NCBI RefSeq assembly: GCF_902506105.1
Contig: NZ_LR733304.1
Location: 124,001 to 188,000, forward strand
From: Aeromicrobium sp. 9AM
GTDB lineage: Bacteria; Actinomycetota; Actinomycetes; Propionibacteriales; Nocardioidaceae
Reading direction: 5' to 3'
DNA: 64,000 bases
The translations under genes were made by a program, and so were the position numbers. The notes under the pieces were generated by a model that was given only the letters and a program-made list of their open reading frames with translations, was not told where the DNA came from and searched no databases. Positions 1 through 9,675 of the stretch are shown piece by piece; positions within the stretch are counted from its first letter, which is position 1; every line of letters begins with the position of its first letter.

Positions 1-304
1 TCACGGCGATGAGCCAGGGGATGTCCCACTTCGTCATCATCGTCGCCGCGATCGCGCCGATGAAGGCCGCCACCGAGCCGACCGACAGGTCGATGTGGCG
101 CGCGATGATGACCATGACCATGCCGATCGCGAGGATCAGGATCGACGCGTTCTGGGTCAGCAGATTGGTGACGTTGAGCGGGCGCAGCAGCACGCCGTCG
201 GTCTTGATCTGGAAGAACACGACGATCGCCACGAGGGCGATGACCATGCCGTACTGCCTGACGTTGCCTCGCAACAGGCCCTTCATCGTGCTTGCGGTGC
301 TCAT
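1..304 (-). CDS. Sugar ABC transporter permease, GguB/MmsB-like (partial, N-terminal part)
   Basis: The first about 100 residues of an inner-membrane sugar permease; the gene runs off the left edge of the window. The visible protein starts [14 protein letters not shown], has a hydrophobic segment (residues 20-31, [12 protein letters not shown]), then the family-typical stretch with [12 protein letters not shown] and a second membrane segment. The HIDLSVGS motif is characteristic of RbsC/XylH/GguB-type permeases that import monosaccharides. Its ATG overlaps the stop of the ATPase gene by 4 nt (ATGA), so the two are translationally coupled. Substrate is inferred from the upstream ribulokinase to be L-arabinose or a related pentose. 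Confidence 0.88.
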   Translation of the reverse strand, partial: MSTASTMKGLLRGNVRQYGMVIALVAIVVFFQIKTDGVLLRPLNVTNLLTQNASILILAIGMVMVIIARHIDLSVGSVAAFIGAIAATMMTKWDIPWLIAV

Positions 305-1842
305 CGTCGTACCTCTTGTCCGTGTGTCGTGGTCATGTAGCGCATCAGGGTCTCCTGGTCGGCTTCGGCGCGATCGAGCTCGCCGGTGATGCGGCCCTCG
401 GCGAGGGTGTAGATGCGGTCGCAGAGTCCGAGCAGCTCCGGCAGCTCCGAGGAGATGACGATGACGCCGCGGCCCTGCTTGGCGAGGCGCTGGATGACGC
501 CGTAGATCTCATACTTGGCGCCGACGTCGATGCCTCGGGTCGGCTCGTCGAGGATCAGCACCTGGGGGTCGGTGTACATCCACTTGCTCAGCACGACCTT
601 CTGCTGGTTGCCGCCCGAGAGCTTGGCGACGCCCTCGTTGACGGTCGGCGTCTTGATGTTCATGCTGCTGCGATAGCGCTCCGCCACCACGACCTCTTCG
701 CGCTGGTCGACCGTCAGGCCCTTGCGGAGCTTGTCGATCCCGGCCGCGGTCACCGAGCGCTTGATGTCGTCGAGCAGGTTGAGCCCGAGCGCCTTGCGAT
801 CCTCGGTCAGGTAGGCGATGCCGGCCTCGATCGCGGCGTGGACCGACTTGAGGTGCAGCTCCTTGCCGTCGAGGATCAGCTGGCCCTCGATGTGGCTGCC
901 GTACGAGCGCCCGAAGATGCTGCGGGCGAGCTCGGTGCGGCCGGCGCCCATGAGTCCGGCGATGCCGACGATCTCGCCGCGGTGGACCTCGAGGTTGGCG
1001 TTGTCGATGACGGTGCGGGAGCCGTCGACGGGGTGCATGACGGTCCAGTTGCGGACCTCCAGCAGGACGTCGCCGATCTCGGGCTCGTGGTCGGGGAAGC
1101 GGTGCTCGAGGTCGCGGCCGACCATGCCGCGGATGATGCGGTCCTCGTCGACCTTGTCCTCGGCGACTGCGAGCGTCTCGATCGTCTTGCCGTCGCGGAG
1201 GATCGTGATGGCGTCGGAGATCTGCTCGATCTCGTTGAGCTTGTGGGAGATCATGATCGACGTGATGCCCTTGTCCTGCAGGCCCTTGAGCAGGCCGAGG
1301 AGGTGCTGGGAGTCGTCGTCGTTGAGGGCTGCGGTGGGCTCGTCGAGGATCAGCAGCTTGACCTCCTTGGACAGCGCCTTGGCGATCTCGACGAGCTGCT
1401 GCTTGCCGACACCGAGGTGCTTGACCGGGGTCAGGGGGTTCTCGGCCAGGCCGACGCGAGCCAGCAGCTCGATCGCCTGACGGTTGGTGCGGTCCCAGCT
1501 GATGATGCCGCCGGAGGCGTTCTCGTTGCCGAGGAAGATGTTCTCGGCGATCGACAGCTCGGGGATCAGCGCGAGCTCCTGGTGGATGATGACGATGCCG
1601 GCCGCCTCGCTCTGGCGGATGTCCTTGAACTCGACGACCTCGCCCTCGAAGACGATGTCACCGGCATAGGAGCCGTGCGGGTAGACGCCGCTGAGGACCT
1701 TCATCAGCGTGGACTTGCCGGCGCCGTTCTCACCGCAGATCGCGTGGATGTCGCCGGTGTTGACCGTGAGGTTGACGTCGTCGAGCGCGAGGACGCCCGG
1801 GAACTCCTTGGTGATGGAGCGCATCTCCAGGATGGGTTTCAT
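301..1842 (-). CDS. Sugar ABC transporter ATP-binding protein, GguA/MmsA-like double ATPase
   Basis: A 513-residue cytoplasmic ATPase with two tandem ABC domains, the normal size for the ribose/xylose/multiple-monosaccharide class. The first Walker A is [12 protein letters not shown] (near residue 38), with signature [16 protein letters not shown] and Walker [12 protein letters not shown]; the second domain has a degenerate Walker A ([12 protein letters not shown]) and signature LSGGNQQKV, as usual in this class. I start at ATG 1842 ([14 protein letters not shown]), which has AGGAAAT upstream and matches the family N-terminus, rather than at longer in-frame starts. It powers the permease whose start codon overlaps its stop. 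It lies 76 nt beyond the binding-protein gene, separated by a strong hairpin. Confidence 0.93.
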   Translation of the reverse strand: MKPILEMRSITKEFPGVLALDDVNLTVNTGDIHAICGENGAGKSTLMKVLSGVYPHGSYAGDIVFEGEVVEFKDIRQSEAAGIVIIHQELALIPELSIAENIFLGNENASGGIISWDRTNRQAIELLARVGLAENPLTPVKHLGVGKQQLVEIAKALSKEVKLLILDEPTAALNDDDSQHLLGLLKGLQDKGITSIMISHKLNEIEQISDAITILRDGKTIETLAVAEDKVDEDRIIRGMVGRDLEHRFPDHEPEIGDVLLEVRNWTVMHPVDGSRTVIDNANLEVHRGEIVGIAGLMGAGRTELARSIFGRSYGSHIEGQLILDGKELHLKSVHAAIEAGIAYLTEDRKALGLNLLDDIKRSVTAAGIDKLRKGLTVDQREEVVVAERYRSSMNIKTPTVNEGVAKLSGGNQQKVVLSKWMYTDPQVLILDEPTRGIDVGAKYEIYGVIQRLAKQGRGVIVISSELPELLGLCDRIYTLAEGRITGELDRAEADQETLMRYMTTTHGQEVRR

Positions 1843-1880
1843 GGTGCGGATTTCCTGTCGGTCCAGTGGGGGTGTGAGAG

Positions 1881-1913
1881 GTGGGGCGCCCCTACGCAGA
1901 AGGGGCGCCCCAC
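1881..1913 (-). terminator. Intercistronic hairpin between sugar-binding protein and ATPase genes
   Basis: A perfect 13-bp stem (arms 1881-1893 and 1901-1913, GTGGGGCGCCCCT) with a 7-nt loop starts a few bases after the binding-protein stop codon. No T-run follows on the minus strand. The position suggests an attenuator or 3'-end-protecting stem that keeps the binding protein in excess over the ATPase and permease; this role is inferred. Confidence 0.75.
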
Positions 1914-1918
1914 ACGTA

Positions 1919-3001
1919 TCACTTGAGGTCGGCGTCCGTGTAGTAGCCGGAGTCGACCAGGACCTTCTGAACGCTGTCCTTGGTGACGGGCACCGGGTCC
2001 AGCAGGTAGGACGGGACAACCTTCTTGCCGTTGTCGTACGTCTTGTCGTCGTTGATCTCGGGCTTCTTGTCAGCACCGATCGCCTTGATCATCGCGACCG
2101 TGACCTTGGCCAGCTCGCGCGTGTCCTTGAAGATCGTCGAGTACTGCTCACCCTGGAGGATCGACTTGACCGACTGGACCTCGGCGTCCTGGCCCGTGAC
2201 GACGGGCAGGGGCTTGTCGCCGCCGCCGTAGCCGTTGGACTTGAGCGCCGCGATGATGCCCAGCGACAGTCCGTCGTACGGCGACAGGACGCCGTTGACG
2301 GTCTCGCTGCTGTAGCTCTTCGTCAGGATGTTGTCCATGCGCTGCTGCGCCGTGGCGGGGTCCCAACGCAGGATCGCGGCCTGCTTGAAGCCGGTCTGGC
2401 CGGAGACGACCTTGAGGTCGCCGGAGTCGATCTTGGGCTGCAGGACCTTCATCGCGCCGTTCCAGAAGAACGTCGCGTTGTTGTCGTCCGGCGAGCCGGC
2501 GAACAGCTCGACGTTGTAGGGGCCCTTGCCCTTGGCCGCGAGGCCATCGAGCAGCGACTGCGCCTGGAGCTCGCCGACCTTCTCGTTGTCGAACGTCGTG
2601 TAGTAGTCCACGGCGTCGGAGTCACGGATCAGGCGGTCGTACGCGATGATCGGGATGTCGGTGTCCTGGGCCTTCTGCAGCGTGTCGCCGAGCGCCGTGC
2701 CGTCGATGGCCGCGATGACGAGCATCTTCTCGCCCTTGGTGACCATGTTCTCGACCTGCGAGACCTGGGTCGGGATGTCGTCCTCGGCGTACTGCAGGTC
2801 GACCTTGTAGCCGGCTGCCTCGAGCTGCTTCTTGATGTTGTTGCCGTCGGCGATCCAGCGCTCCGACGACTTGGTCGGCATGGCGACGCCGATCGTGCCC
2901 TTGTCGCCACCACCGCCTCCGCCGTCGCTGGAGCCGCCGCACGCGGTCAGGCTGAGCGCCACCGCGGTGCTCACGACTGCTGTTGCGAGAATCTTGCGCA
3001 C
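1919..3001 (-). CDS. ChvE-like sugar-binding lipoprotein of the ABC importer
   Basis: About 360 residues. It has a lipoprotein signal peptide ending in the lipobox LTAC followed by a Gly/Ser-rich linker, then a periplasmic-binding-protein type I domain ([15 protein letters not shown], later [19 protein letters not shown]) typical of ChvE/xylose-type receptors. It captures a monosaccharide outside the membrane for the GguAB-like permease encoded downstream. I chose GTG at 3001 because AGGAG lies 7 nt before it; an ATG at 3016 would add five residues (MRRKS) and cannot be excluded. It is 104 nt after the ribulokinase gene in the same operon. Confidence 0.92.
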   Translation of the reverse strand: MRKILATAVVSTAVALSLTACGGSSDGGGGGGDKGTIGVAMPTKSSERWIADGNNIKKQLEAAGYKVDLQYAEDDIPTQVSQVENMVTKGEKMLVIAAIDGTALGDTLQKAQDTDIPIIAYDRLIRDSDAVDYYTTFDNEKVGELQAQSLLDGLAAKGKGPYNVELFAGSPDDNNATFFWNGAMKVLQPKIDSGDLKVVSGQTGFKQAAILRWDPATAQQRMDNILTKSYSSETVNGVLSPYDGLSLGIIAALKSNGYGGGDKPLPVVTGQDAEVQSVKSILQGEQYSTIFKDTRELAKVTVAMIKAIGADKKPEINDDKTYDNGKKVVPSYLLDPVPVTKDSVQKVLVDSGYYTDADLK

Positions 3002-3105
3002 TGATTTTCTCCTCATCGTTGCTCGGACTGCAGGGGCTGTCCCTGTCCGTTCTTCTGTGTTGCCTTGCGCAGACGTCGAAGCCCCTGCGCGAGTCGGTGG
3101 GTGGT

Positions 3106-4785
3106 TCATCGGCTGGCCTCACGTCTGCGGGCCTTGAGCCGATGCATGACGTCGTCGCCGCCGCGGCCGAAGTGGTCGTGGAGCGTGCGGTAGTCGTCGT
3201 AGAGCGCGTCGTACGCCTGGGCGCGCCCGGCATCCGGGAGGTAGGTGTCGCGGTTGACCCGGCCCATCGCGTCGGAGGCCGCGTGCACGTCGGGATAGGC
3301 GCCGGCGGCGACGGCCGCGTGGATCGCCGAGCCGAGTGCAGGCCCTTGGTCGGAGCCGATCGTCGAGAGCGGCAGGTCGAGCACGTCGGCGTAGATCTGC
3401 ATCAGCAGCGCGTTCTTCTGCAGGCCGCCCGCGACGACGATCCCATTGACCGGCACCCCGGCCTCGTGGAACGTCTCGACGATCAGACGGGTGCCGAACG
3501 CCGTGGCCTCCAGCAGCGCTCGGTAGACCTCTTCGGGCCGGGTGGCGAGCGTCAGGCCGACGATCAGACCGGACAGGTCGTGGTCGACCAGCACCGAGCG
3601 GTTGCCGCTGTGCCAGTCGAGGGCGAGCAGTCCGTGCTCACCGACCGCCTGTTCGGCGGCCAGCCGGCTGAGGTGCTCGTGCACCGTCACCCCGGCCTCG
3701 TCGGCAGCCTGCGTGACCGCGGCCGGCACCTGCTGCGTCGTGAACCACTCGAAGATGTCACCGACGCCGCTCTGCCCGGCCTCGTAGCCCCACAGGCCGG
3801 GGGTGATGCCGCCCTCGACGACGCCGCACATGCCAGGGACCTCGCGCAGCACATCGCTGTTCATGACGTGGCAGGTCGAGGTGCCCATGATCAGGACCAT
3901 CTGGCCCGACGCGATCGACTGCGCAGCCGGCGGCGTGACGTGGGCATCGACGTTGCCGGTGGCCACGGCGATGCCGGCCGGCAGCCCCGTCAGCGCCGCG
4001 GCGCTCTCGGTCAGGGAGCCGACCCGCTGCCCGAGGGCCGCGAGCGGACCGTCGATCTTGTCGGTGACGAAGTCGGCGAAATCGGGGTGGAGCTCCGCGA
4101 GGAAGTCGCGGCTGGGGTAGGTGCCGTCCTGCAGGATCCCCTTGTAGCCGGCGCTGCAGGCGTTGCGGGTCAGCGTGCCGCAGAGCTGCCACACGATCCA
4201 GTCGGCTGCCTCGACGAAGTGGGCCATCCGCGCATACACGTCAGGAGCCTCTTCGAGGAGCTGCAGGCCCTTGGCGAACTCCCACTCCGACGAGATGAGG
4301 CCGCCGTAGCGAGCCAGCCACACCTCGGAGCGCTTGCGGGCGAGCTCGTTGAGCCGGTCCGCCTGTCCTTGCGCTGCATGGTGGCGCCACAGCTTGACGT
4401 ACGCATGGGGCTCGCCGTCGAGCCCGGGCAGCTCCGAGAGCGGCGTGCCGTCCTCGGTCGTCGGCACCATGGTGCAGGCGGTGAAGTCGGTAGCGATGCC
4501 GATCACGGACGCGGGATCGACGCCGGCCTCGTGCAGGGCGCGCGGCACGGCGACCTGGAGCACCTCGAGATAGTCGGCGGCCACCTGCAGGGCCCAGTCC
4601 GGTCCGAGCGGGGTGCCGTCCGGCAGCGCGCGGTCGAGGACTCCGTGGGCGTACGGATGGACAGCGGAGCCGAGCTCCTCGCCGTCGGCGACCCGGACGA
4701 CCAGGGCGCGCCCGGACTGGGTGCCGAAGTCGACGCCGACGACGACAGCGGTCGGGTCACAGGATTCGGGCGCGTGCAAGGTCAA
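3106..4785 (-). CDS. araB: L-ribulokinase (FGGY carbohydrate kinase)
   Basis: A 559-residue cytoplasmic FGGY-family kinase, the usual AraB length. The N-terminal phosphate-binding motif [16 protein letters not shown] and the C-terminal signature [20 protein letters not shown] are both present, and the overall text fits AraB better than xylulokinase. It phosphorylates L-ribulose to L-ribulose-5-phosphate. The start is TTG at 4785, five nt after a strong GGAGGAGGG ribosome-binding site. Promoter and LacI-type operator lie just upstream, and the sugar importer follows. araA and araD, expected for a full arabinose pathway, are not in the window and may lie to the left. Confidence 0.9.
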   Translation of the reverse strand: MTLHAPESCDPTAVVVGVDFGTQSGRALVVRVADGEELGSAVHPYAHGVLDRALPDGTPLGPDWALQVAADYLEVLQVAVPRALHEAGVDPASVIGIATDFTACTMVPTTEDGTPLSELPGLDGEPHAYVKLWRHHAAQGQADRLNELARKRSEVWLARYGGLISSEWEFAKGLQLLEEAPDVYARMAHFVEAADWIVWQLCGTLTRNACSAGYKGILQDGTYPSRDFLAELHPDFADFVTDKIDGPLAALGQRVGSLTESAAALTGLPAGIAVATGNVDAHVTPPAAQSIASGQMVLIMGTSTCHVMNSDVLREVPGMCGVVEGGITPGLWGYEAGQSGVGDIFEWFTTQQVPAAVTQAADEAGVTVHEHLSRLAAEQAVGEHGLLALDWHSGNRSVLVDHDLSGLIVGLTLATRPEEVYRALLEATAFGTRLIVETFHEAGVPVNGIVVAGGLQKNALLMQIYADVLDLPLSTIGSDQGPALGSAIHAAVAAGAYPDVHAASDAMGRVNRDTYLPDAGRAQAYDALYDDYRTLHDHFGRGGDDVMHRLKARRREASR

Positions 4786-4806
4786 CAGGCCCTCCTCCGA
4801 AGGCTA

Positions 4807-4836
4807 GATGTGAGCGCTCACGTGATCGCTCACATC
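4807..4836. promoter_or_regulatory. Overlapping LacI-family operators before araB
   Basis: A 30-bp inverted repeat with arms GATGTGAGCG (4807-4816) and CGCTCACATC (4827-4836). Within it are two CG-centred LacI-type sites 12 bp apart: a palindrome around TGAGCGCTCA (4811-4820) and a near-palindrome GTGATCGCTCAC (4822-4833). It covers the predicted transcription start of araB, so binding would block initiation. The adjacent LacI regulator is the obvious ligand. Confidence 0.8.
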
Positions 4837-4841
4837 AGGGT

Positions 4842-4870
4842 AGTGTGGTGCGGATCACAGGCCACGTCAA
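4842..4870 (-). promoter_or_regulatory. Predicted araB operon promoter
   Basis: On the minus strand TTGACG (4870-4865) is followed after exactly 17 nt by CACACT (4847-4842). The predicted start of transcription falls in the operator at about 4835, giving a leader of about 50 nt ending in the GGAGGAGGG ribosome-binding site. Confidence 0.6.
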
Positions 4871-4931
4871 GCCCGGAGCGGAACTATTCCCGGTCCGCCA
4901 CGGGTGACACGCTGTGCCGTCTGGGCGCGGA

Positions 4932-5957
4932 TCAGGCGGGCGGCGGGGCGGTCGACTCGCGGACGACGAGTGCGGTCGGCACGAGGTCGACCGTCGGCTC
5001 GCTCTCCCCGTCCAGCACTCGCGACAGCACCTCCATGACCCGTTGCCCGAGCATCGCGAAGTCCTGGCGCATCGTCGTCAGCGGCGGCTGGAAGTAGCCC
5101 GCCTCAGGGAGGTCGTCGAAGCCGATCACGCTGACGTCCTCGGGGACCTGGCGGCCCGCTTCACGAAGCGCGCGCAGCAGCCCCAGCGCCATCTGGTCGT
5201 TGCCGGCGAACACCGCCGTCACGTCGCGCTCACGGGCGAGGGACTTGCCGGTGCGGTAGCCGCTCGCCGCGCTCCAGTCCCCGCCCCAGCGCAGCGGGGG
5301 AACCCGTCGACCTTGGCTCTCGAGCTCCGTGCGCCACCCGTCCCGACGGGCGTGCGCCTCGGCCCAGCCGTTGGGACCCGACAGGTGGATCACGGTCTCG
5401 TGGCCGAGCGACAGCAGGTGCCGCGTCGCCAGCCGGCCGCCCTCGAAGTTGTCGAACCCGGCGGTCAGCGGCGTGCGCGACATGTCGCCCTCGACCACCA
5501 CGGTGGGGATGTCGAGGTCGAGGGAGTGGGCTTCGCGCAGGATCGTCTCGTGGGGCACGATGACGACCATCGCCTCGACGATGCGCTCCTGAAGGTCGGT
5601 CACGGCAGCCCGGAACGCCTCGCGCGACAACGTCTCGACGTTGACCGTGGCGAGCCGGTACTCGGACTCGCGCGCTGCGGCCTCGAGCGCGAGCAGGGTG
5701 TTGGCCGGGCCGTACTGACCGGCGCCCCAGGTCACGACGCCGACCGTCCGCGAGCGACTGGACGCGAGCAGCCGGGCGGCCAGGTTGCGGCGGTAGTGCA
5801 GGTCCTCGATGGCCTGGAGGACGCGCTCGCGGGTCTCCGGACGTACGCCCGGCATGCCGTTGATGACTCGAGAGACGGTCTGGTGCGAGACCCCGGCACG
5901 CTCGGCGACGTCCGACATACGCGCAACCCGAGGGCCGTCGTGTGCCGTCGGAGTCAT
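4932..5957 (-). CDS. LacI-family transcriptional repressor of the arabinose-type operon
   Basis: A 341-residue regulator with an N-terminal helix-turn-helix (MSDVAERAGVSHQTVSRVIN, residues about 14-33), the hinge segment RRNLAARLLASSRSRTVGVV and a periplasmic-binding-protein-like effector domain. It lies directly upstream of araB on the same strand with 146 nt between them. It most likely represses araB and the importer and is released by a sugar of that pathway. The ATG at 5957 has TAGCAT six nt upstream (5969-5964), so its mRNA is probably leaderless. The effector is not readable from the sequence. Confidence 0.9.
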   Translation of the reverse strand: MTPTAHDGPRVARMSDVAERAGVSHQTVSRVINGMPGVRPETRERVLQAIEDLHYRRNLAARLLASSRSRTVGVVTWGAGQYGPANTLLALEAAARESEYRLATVNVETLSREAFRAAVTDLQERIVEAMVVIVPHETILREAHSLDLDIPTVVVEGDMSRTPLTAGFDNFEGGRLATRHLLSLGHETVIHLSGPNGWAEAHARRDGWRTELESQGRRVPPLRWGGDWSAASGYRTGKSLARERDVTAVFAGNDQMALGLLRALREAGRQVPEDVSVIGFDDLPEAGYFQPPLTTMRQDFAMLGQRVMEVLSRVLDGESEPTVDLVPTALVVRESTAPPPA

Positions 5958-6158
5958 GCGCAGATGCTAGTCGGTTCCCGGTCCGTGATTTTTCGAACCC
6001 GGGGACAACCGTGCGATTTCGCCCCTATGGTGAGGTCAGGTCAGGACTGGACGATCTGCACGACGGTTTGGGAGATCCGTCGCGCAAGGCCGGTGGGTTG
6101 GGAGTCCCGCCGGGCGGTCGCCGGTCTTGGGAGAGACCGCACGAGGGAGCACGTCATC

Positions 6159-7619
6159 ATGACGCGCATGTCTGCCAGCACGACCCCGAAAGTTCTGTCG
6201 ACACCGAATCAGCACATCGCCAGCCGGTTCAGCTTCGGCGTCAACGAGTACCTCATCAGTGACATCGGCTCGTCGCGCAGCGCGACGAAGTGGCTCGAAC
6301 GGCAGTTCGCGTGGAGCAAGCTGGGCGACACCAAGGGCGATGCCGTGATCAACTGGTTCCCGCACCTCAGGGACCAGCCCGCCAAGGCGTGGACCAACCA
6401 CCAGAACGAGGACCACACCGCGTACGCGTACGGTCGCGACCTCTGCGCGTACACCCTCGCCATGAAGGTGGCCACGCGGCGCCAGGTGCGCGAGGTCATG
6501 GCCGACGTCTGGTCCAACCTGTTCTACATCCCGATGGGGGAGGGTCGCTCGTTCCCGTGGCGCTACTCGTTCGATGCCATGATCCGAAGCAGATCGCTCG
6601 GGAGCTTCCGGAGCCTCCTGCGCGGCGCGGTGCTGCACCCCGCGATGTCGGGCTGGCTCAACAACTCGTCGAACACCAAGTACGGGATCAACGAGAACCT
6701 CGGCCGTGAGCTGCTCGAGCTGTTCACCGTCGGCCGTCCGGCCGGATACGACGAGGACGACGTCAAGAACTCGGCCCGCATCCTGACTGGCTTCCGCGTG
6801 AAGATGTTCGACAGCTTTGCCGCGTCGTACGATCCCGAGCTGCACTACGTCGGGCGCATCAGGGTCCTCGGGTTCAGCCACGCCAACTCCTCGAAGGACG
6901 GCCGGACGGCGGTCAACGCCTACCTCGACTACCTGGCTCGCCACCCGGCGACCGCGACGCGTATCGCGCGACGCCTGTGCGTCCGGTTCGTCTCGGACAC
7001 GCCGTCGTCCTCCATCGTCTCGGCGGTGGCCAAGGCGTACCGGGCGTCCGACACCGACATCAAGGCGACGTTGCGGGCGCTGGTGCGGCACCCCGACTTC
7101 CAGGCGTCGAAGCGCAAGAAGGTACGAACTCCGATCGAGGACGTCGTCAACGCAGCGCGGGTCCTGGGCCTGCGACCGACGGGCTGCAGCACGGAGCGGT
7201 CGTTCCCGCTGCATCTCCTCTGGATGGCCGAGGGGGTCGGGCAGAGCCAGTTCGGCTGGCCGCGGCCCGACGGATTCCCCGAGACGAGTGCGATCTGGGC
7301 GTCGCCGGCGCGGGTGCTCCGGAGCTGGAACAACCACTACGACCTCGCCGGCAACTGGTGGCGGTCGGCCGAGGTCTACCTTCCGGCGCGGAAGGACCAG
7401 CTGCCCTCGGCGTGGCCGCGAGCGCTCGGCCAGCTCGTGGAGCACCAGGCGCGGATGCTGCTGGGCCGGGGCGCGCCGTCGGACCTGCAGTCCGCCGTCG
7501 CCAGCGCGCTCAACCTGCCGCTGGCGTACGAGTTCAACTCGGCAGCCGAGGTCACTGAGTGGACCTGGGCGCTGATCAGAGGCGCCGTGCTCAACCTGCC
7601 CGAAGGGATGCTCCGATGA
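6159..7619 (+). CDS. DUF1800 family protein
   Basis: A 486-residue protein with the text of the DUF1800 family (NENLGRELLELFTVG near the middle, followed by ARILTGFRV), a family of unknown biochemical role that is almost always paired with a DUF1501 protein, as here. No signal peptide is obvious at its N-terminus. The start at ATG 6159 is preceded by GAGGGAG; a longer open frame extends far upstream over the LacI gene but is an antisense artefact. Possible promoter TATGGT at 6026-6031. Its stop overlaps the next start by 4 nt, so the two proteins are probably made together. Confidence 0.88.
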   Translation: MTRMSASTTPKVLSTPNQHIASRFSFGVNEYLISDIGSSRSATKWLERQFAWSKLGDTKGDAVINWFPHLRDQPAKAWTNHQNEDHTAYAYGRDLCAYTLAMKVATRRQVREVMADVWSNLFYIPMGEGRSFPWRYSFDAMIRSRSLGSFRSLLRGAVLHPAMSGWLNNSSNTKYGINENLGRELLELFTVGRPAGYDEDDVKNSARILTGFRVKMFDSFAASYDPELHYVGRIRVLGFSHANSSKDGRTAVNAYLDYLARHPATATRIARRLCVRFVSDTPSSSIVSAVAKAYRASDTDIKATLRALVRHPDFQASKRKKVRTPIEDVVNAARVLGLRPTGCSTERSFPLHLLWMAEGVGQSQFGWPRPDGFPETSAIWASPARVLRSWNNHYDLAGNWWRSAEVYLPARKDQLPSAWPRALGQLVEHQARMLLGRGAPSDLQSAVASALNLPLAYEFNSAAEVTEWTWALIRGAVLNLPEGMLR

Positions 7620-8872
7620 CCGATCCTGACGACTGCGGCTGCGGCGACTACGAGGTCAGCCGCCGATCCGTGCTCAAGGCGGCCGGGCTCGCCTCGATGG
7701 CGGGCGTCGCCACCTCGATGTTCGGCGACGTCATGACCTCGACGGTCTATGGCGCCGGCGACGGCAACGTCCTGGTGGTGGTCTCGCTGCGGGGTGGCGC
7801 CGACGGCCTGTCGATGGTGGTGCCGCACGCCGAGTCGGCGTACTACGCCGCCCGCCCCAGCACCGCCGTCGCGGCCAACTCGTTGCTGTTCAGGGACGCG
7901 ACCTTCGGGCTGCACCCGGCCTTCATCAAGCTCAGCCCTCTGTGGCTGCTCGGCCAGATGGCGGCGATCCATGCGGTCGGGTTGCCGGCGCCCAACCGCA
8001 GCCACTTCGAGGCCATGGAGCTCGTCGAGGACGCCGACCCGGGCAGTGCGGCACGCGTCGGCTGGGTCAACCGGATGGTCTCCGGTCTGGCTGCCTCGCC
8101 CGACGTGTTCGACGGGATCCAGGTGGGCTCGACGCTGACCCCGACCGCGCTGCTCGGTCCGGCCCCGGTGCTGGCCACCGGCCAGTTCTCCGACCTCGCC
8201 GGGCCATTCCCGAAGGACGCTGCCCTCCGGTCCCGGGTCACCGGCAGCCTGCGCGCGCAGTACGCCCGCTACGGCGGCACGATCGGGTCCGCGGGCGTGA
8301 ACGCGCTGACGATGTCCGAGCGCGCCGCGGCGATCGACGACACCGTCAACGAAGGGCCACTCGCCGGGGTCACGTATCCGCAGTACTCCCAGCTCGGCGA
8401 GGCGCTCAAGACCACGGCCGGCCTGATCCGCGCCAACGTCGGGGTCAAGGCGGTGGCGGTCGACGCCGGAGGTTGGGACCACCACGTCGACCTGCAGTGG
8501 CGCATCAATGAGTCGATTGACGAGCTCGCGCAGTGCCTGGCGGCGTTCTACCTCGACCTCGGGCTCTCAGCAGGCCGGGTGACCGTCGTGACGCTCAGCG
8601 AATTCGGCCGGCGCCTGCAGGAGAACGGGGCCAGCGGTGTCGACCACGGGTACGGCAACGCGGTGTTCGTGCTGGGTGGCGGCGTCAAGGGTGGCCGCTA
8701 CTACTCGCGCTGGCCCACGCTGTCCTCCGGCCGGCAGATCGACGGCGACCTGGCAGTGACGACGGACTATCGCAGCGTCCTCACGGAGATCCTGCGGTCC
8801 CGGTTCCCGTCGCTCGACACCTCGAAGGTCTTCCCCGGGATCTCGTACTCACCGCTGGGCTTCATGACCTGA
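7616..8872 (+). CDS. DUF1501 family protein with Tat signal
   Basis: A 418-residue DUF1501 protein. The N-terminus carries a twin-arginine motif SRRSVLKAAGLASMAG (residues about 19-34), so it is likely exported folded by the Tat system. The core shows LVVVSLRGGADGLSMVVPH and VAVDAGGWDHHVD, the typical DUF1501 blocks with metal-binding-like His and Asp residues reminiscent of the sulfatase/alkaline-phosphatase fold. It is coupled by an ATGA overlap to the DUF1800 gene. The substrate is unknown; some members are annotated as secreted sulfatase-like proteins, which I do not assert here. Confidence 0.88.
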   Translation: MTDPDDCGCGDYEVSRRSVLKAAGLASMAGVATSMFGDVMTSTVYGAGDGNVLVVVSLRGGADGLSMVVPHAESAYYAARPSTAVAANSLLFRDATFGLHPAFIKLSPLWLLGQMAAIHAVGLPAPNRSHFEAMELVEDADPGSAARVGWVNRMVSGLAASPDVFDGIQVGSTLTPTALLGPAPVLATGQFSDLAGPFPKDAALRSRVTGSLRAQYARYGGTIGSAGVNALTMSERAAAIDDTVNEGPLAGVTYPQYSQLGEALKTTAGLIRANVGVKAVAVDAGGWDHHVDLQWRINESIDELAQCLAAFYLDLGLSAGRVTVVTLSEFGRRLQENGASGVDHGYGNAVFVLGGGVKGGRYYSRWPTLSSGRQIDGDLAVTTDYRSVLTEILRSRFPSLDTSKVFPGISYSPLGFMT

Positions 8873-8873
8873 C

Positions 8874-9566
8874 TCAGCTGGTGATGCCCATCAGCCGATC
8901 CTGATGCGCCGTGATGCCACGGATGATCCTGATCCAGAAGAACAAGGCGACGAGAACGAGGACGGCGTTCAGGGTCTCGACGATTCCCAAGCCTTCGTAC
9001 GCGTTGGGGTCGACCTCTGACTGGACATTGACGATCCGCAGACCGATCCGCTCCACGAAGAGGGAGAGCAACCACAAGGTCCACCAGGTCCCGATCCGCG
9101 AGACCACTGGGAAGCCACGTTCGTCCCTCGAGACGTCCCGCACGATCTGGTAGGGAAACCACAGGCTGACAATCGGTACGACCCACCCGCCCCAGACCCA
9201 TCCCGGCGAACGCGCGTGCCGCAGCGTCGACATGATGTCGGTGTTGGTTCGTACCCGGTAGAGCCAGAGGCACGTCACGACGTATGCCGCGATCATGACT
9301 GCGAACCAACCGAAGAACGTGAAGTCGTACGGAGTCCACGGGAGAACCTCGCCGCGGTCGACGGCATCCAGGAACTTGCCTTGGGCCTGCCACGCCAGCC
9401 CCGCCTCGACGATCTCGAAGAGCGCGAACAGCACGGCGATCCAGGCGGCGGCTGTCGCCAGACCTCGGGTGGGCGCGGGCGTCGGCCAGGGTGCGGGGTA
9501 GTAGGCCGGCGGCGGACCATAGGTGCCGGTGGGTTCGGATGCGCCCGGGTACGGCGGATAGGACAT
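8874..9566 (-). CDS. DUF4328 domain membrane protein
   Basis: A 230-residue protein with a Pro/Tyr/Gly-rich cytoplasmic N-terminus (MSYPPYPGASEPTG) and about four membrane segments. The block TLRHARSPGWVWGGWVVP and FPYQIVRDV is characteristic of DUF4328. Function unknown. The ATG at 9566 has a good GGGGGAACC ribosome-binding site. It ends one base after the DUF1501 stop, convergently. Confidence 0.85.
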   Translation of the reverse strand: MSYPPYPGASEPTGTYGPPPAYYPAPWPTPAPTRGLATAAAWIAVLFALFEIVEAGLAWQAQGKFLDAVDRGEVLPWTPYDFTFFGWFAVMIAAYVVTCLWLYRVRTNTDIMSTLRHARSPGWVWGGWVVPIVSLWFPYQIVRDVSRDERGFPVVSRIGTWWTLWLLSLFVERIGLRIVNVQSEVDPNAYEGLGIVETLNAVLVLVALFFWIRIIRGITAHQDRLMGITS

Positions 9567-9675
9567 GGTTCCCCCAGATCGTCGGACGGTCGACGAAACC
9601 TAACACCCTGTCGCGCCCGTCGCAGGGGTTTGCGATTTCGCATGGGCGACCCTCCCGCGGCCCTACGATGGCGCA

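Noticed and set aside
292..1926. A 544-codon plus-strand open frame opposite the ABC ATPase
   Set aside because: Antisense shadow of a high-GC gene; the minus strand carries a complete ABC ATPase with all motifs, while the plus product is low-complexity Val/Asp/Leu text.
4914..7619. A 901-codon open frame joining the LacI region and the DUF1800 protein
   Set aside because: The first 415 codons are antisense to the LacI gene; family text starts at ATG 6159.
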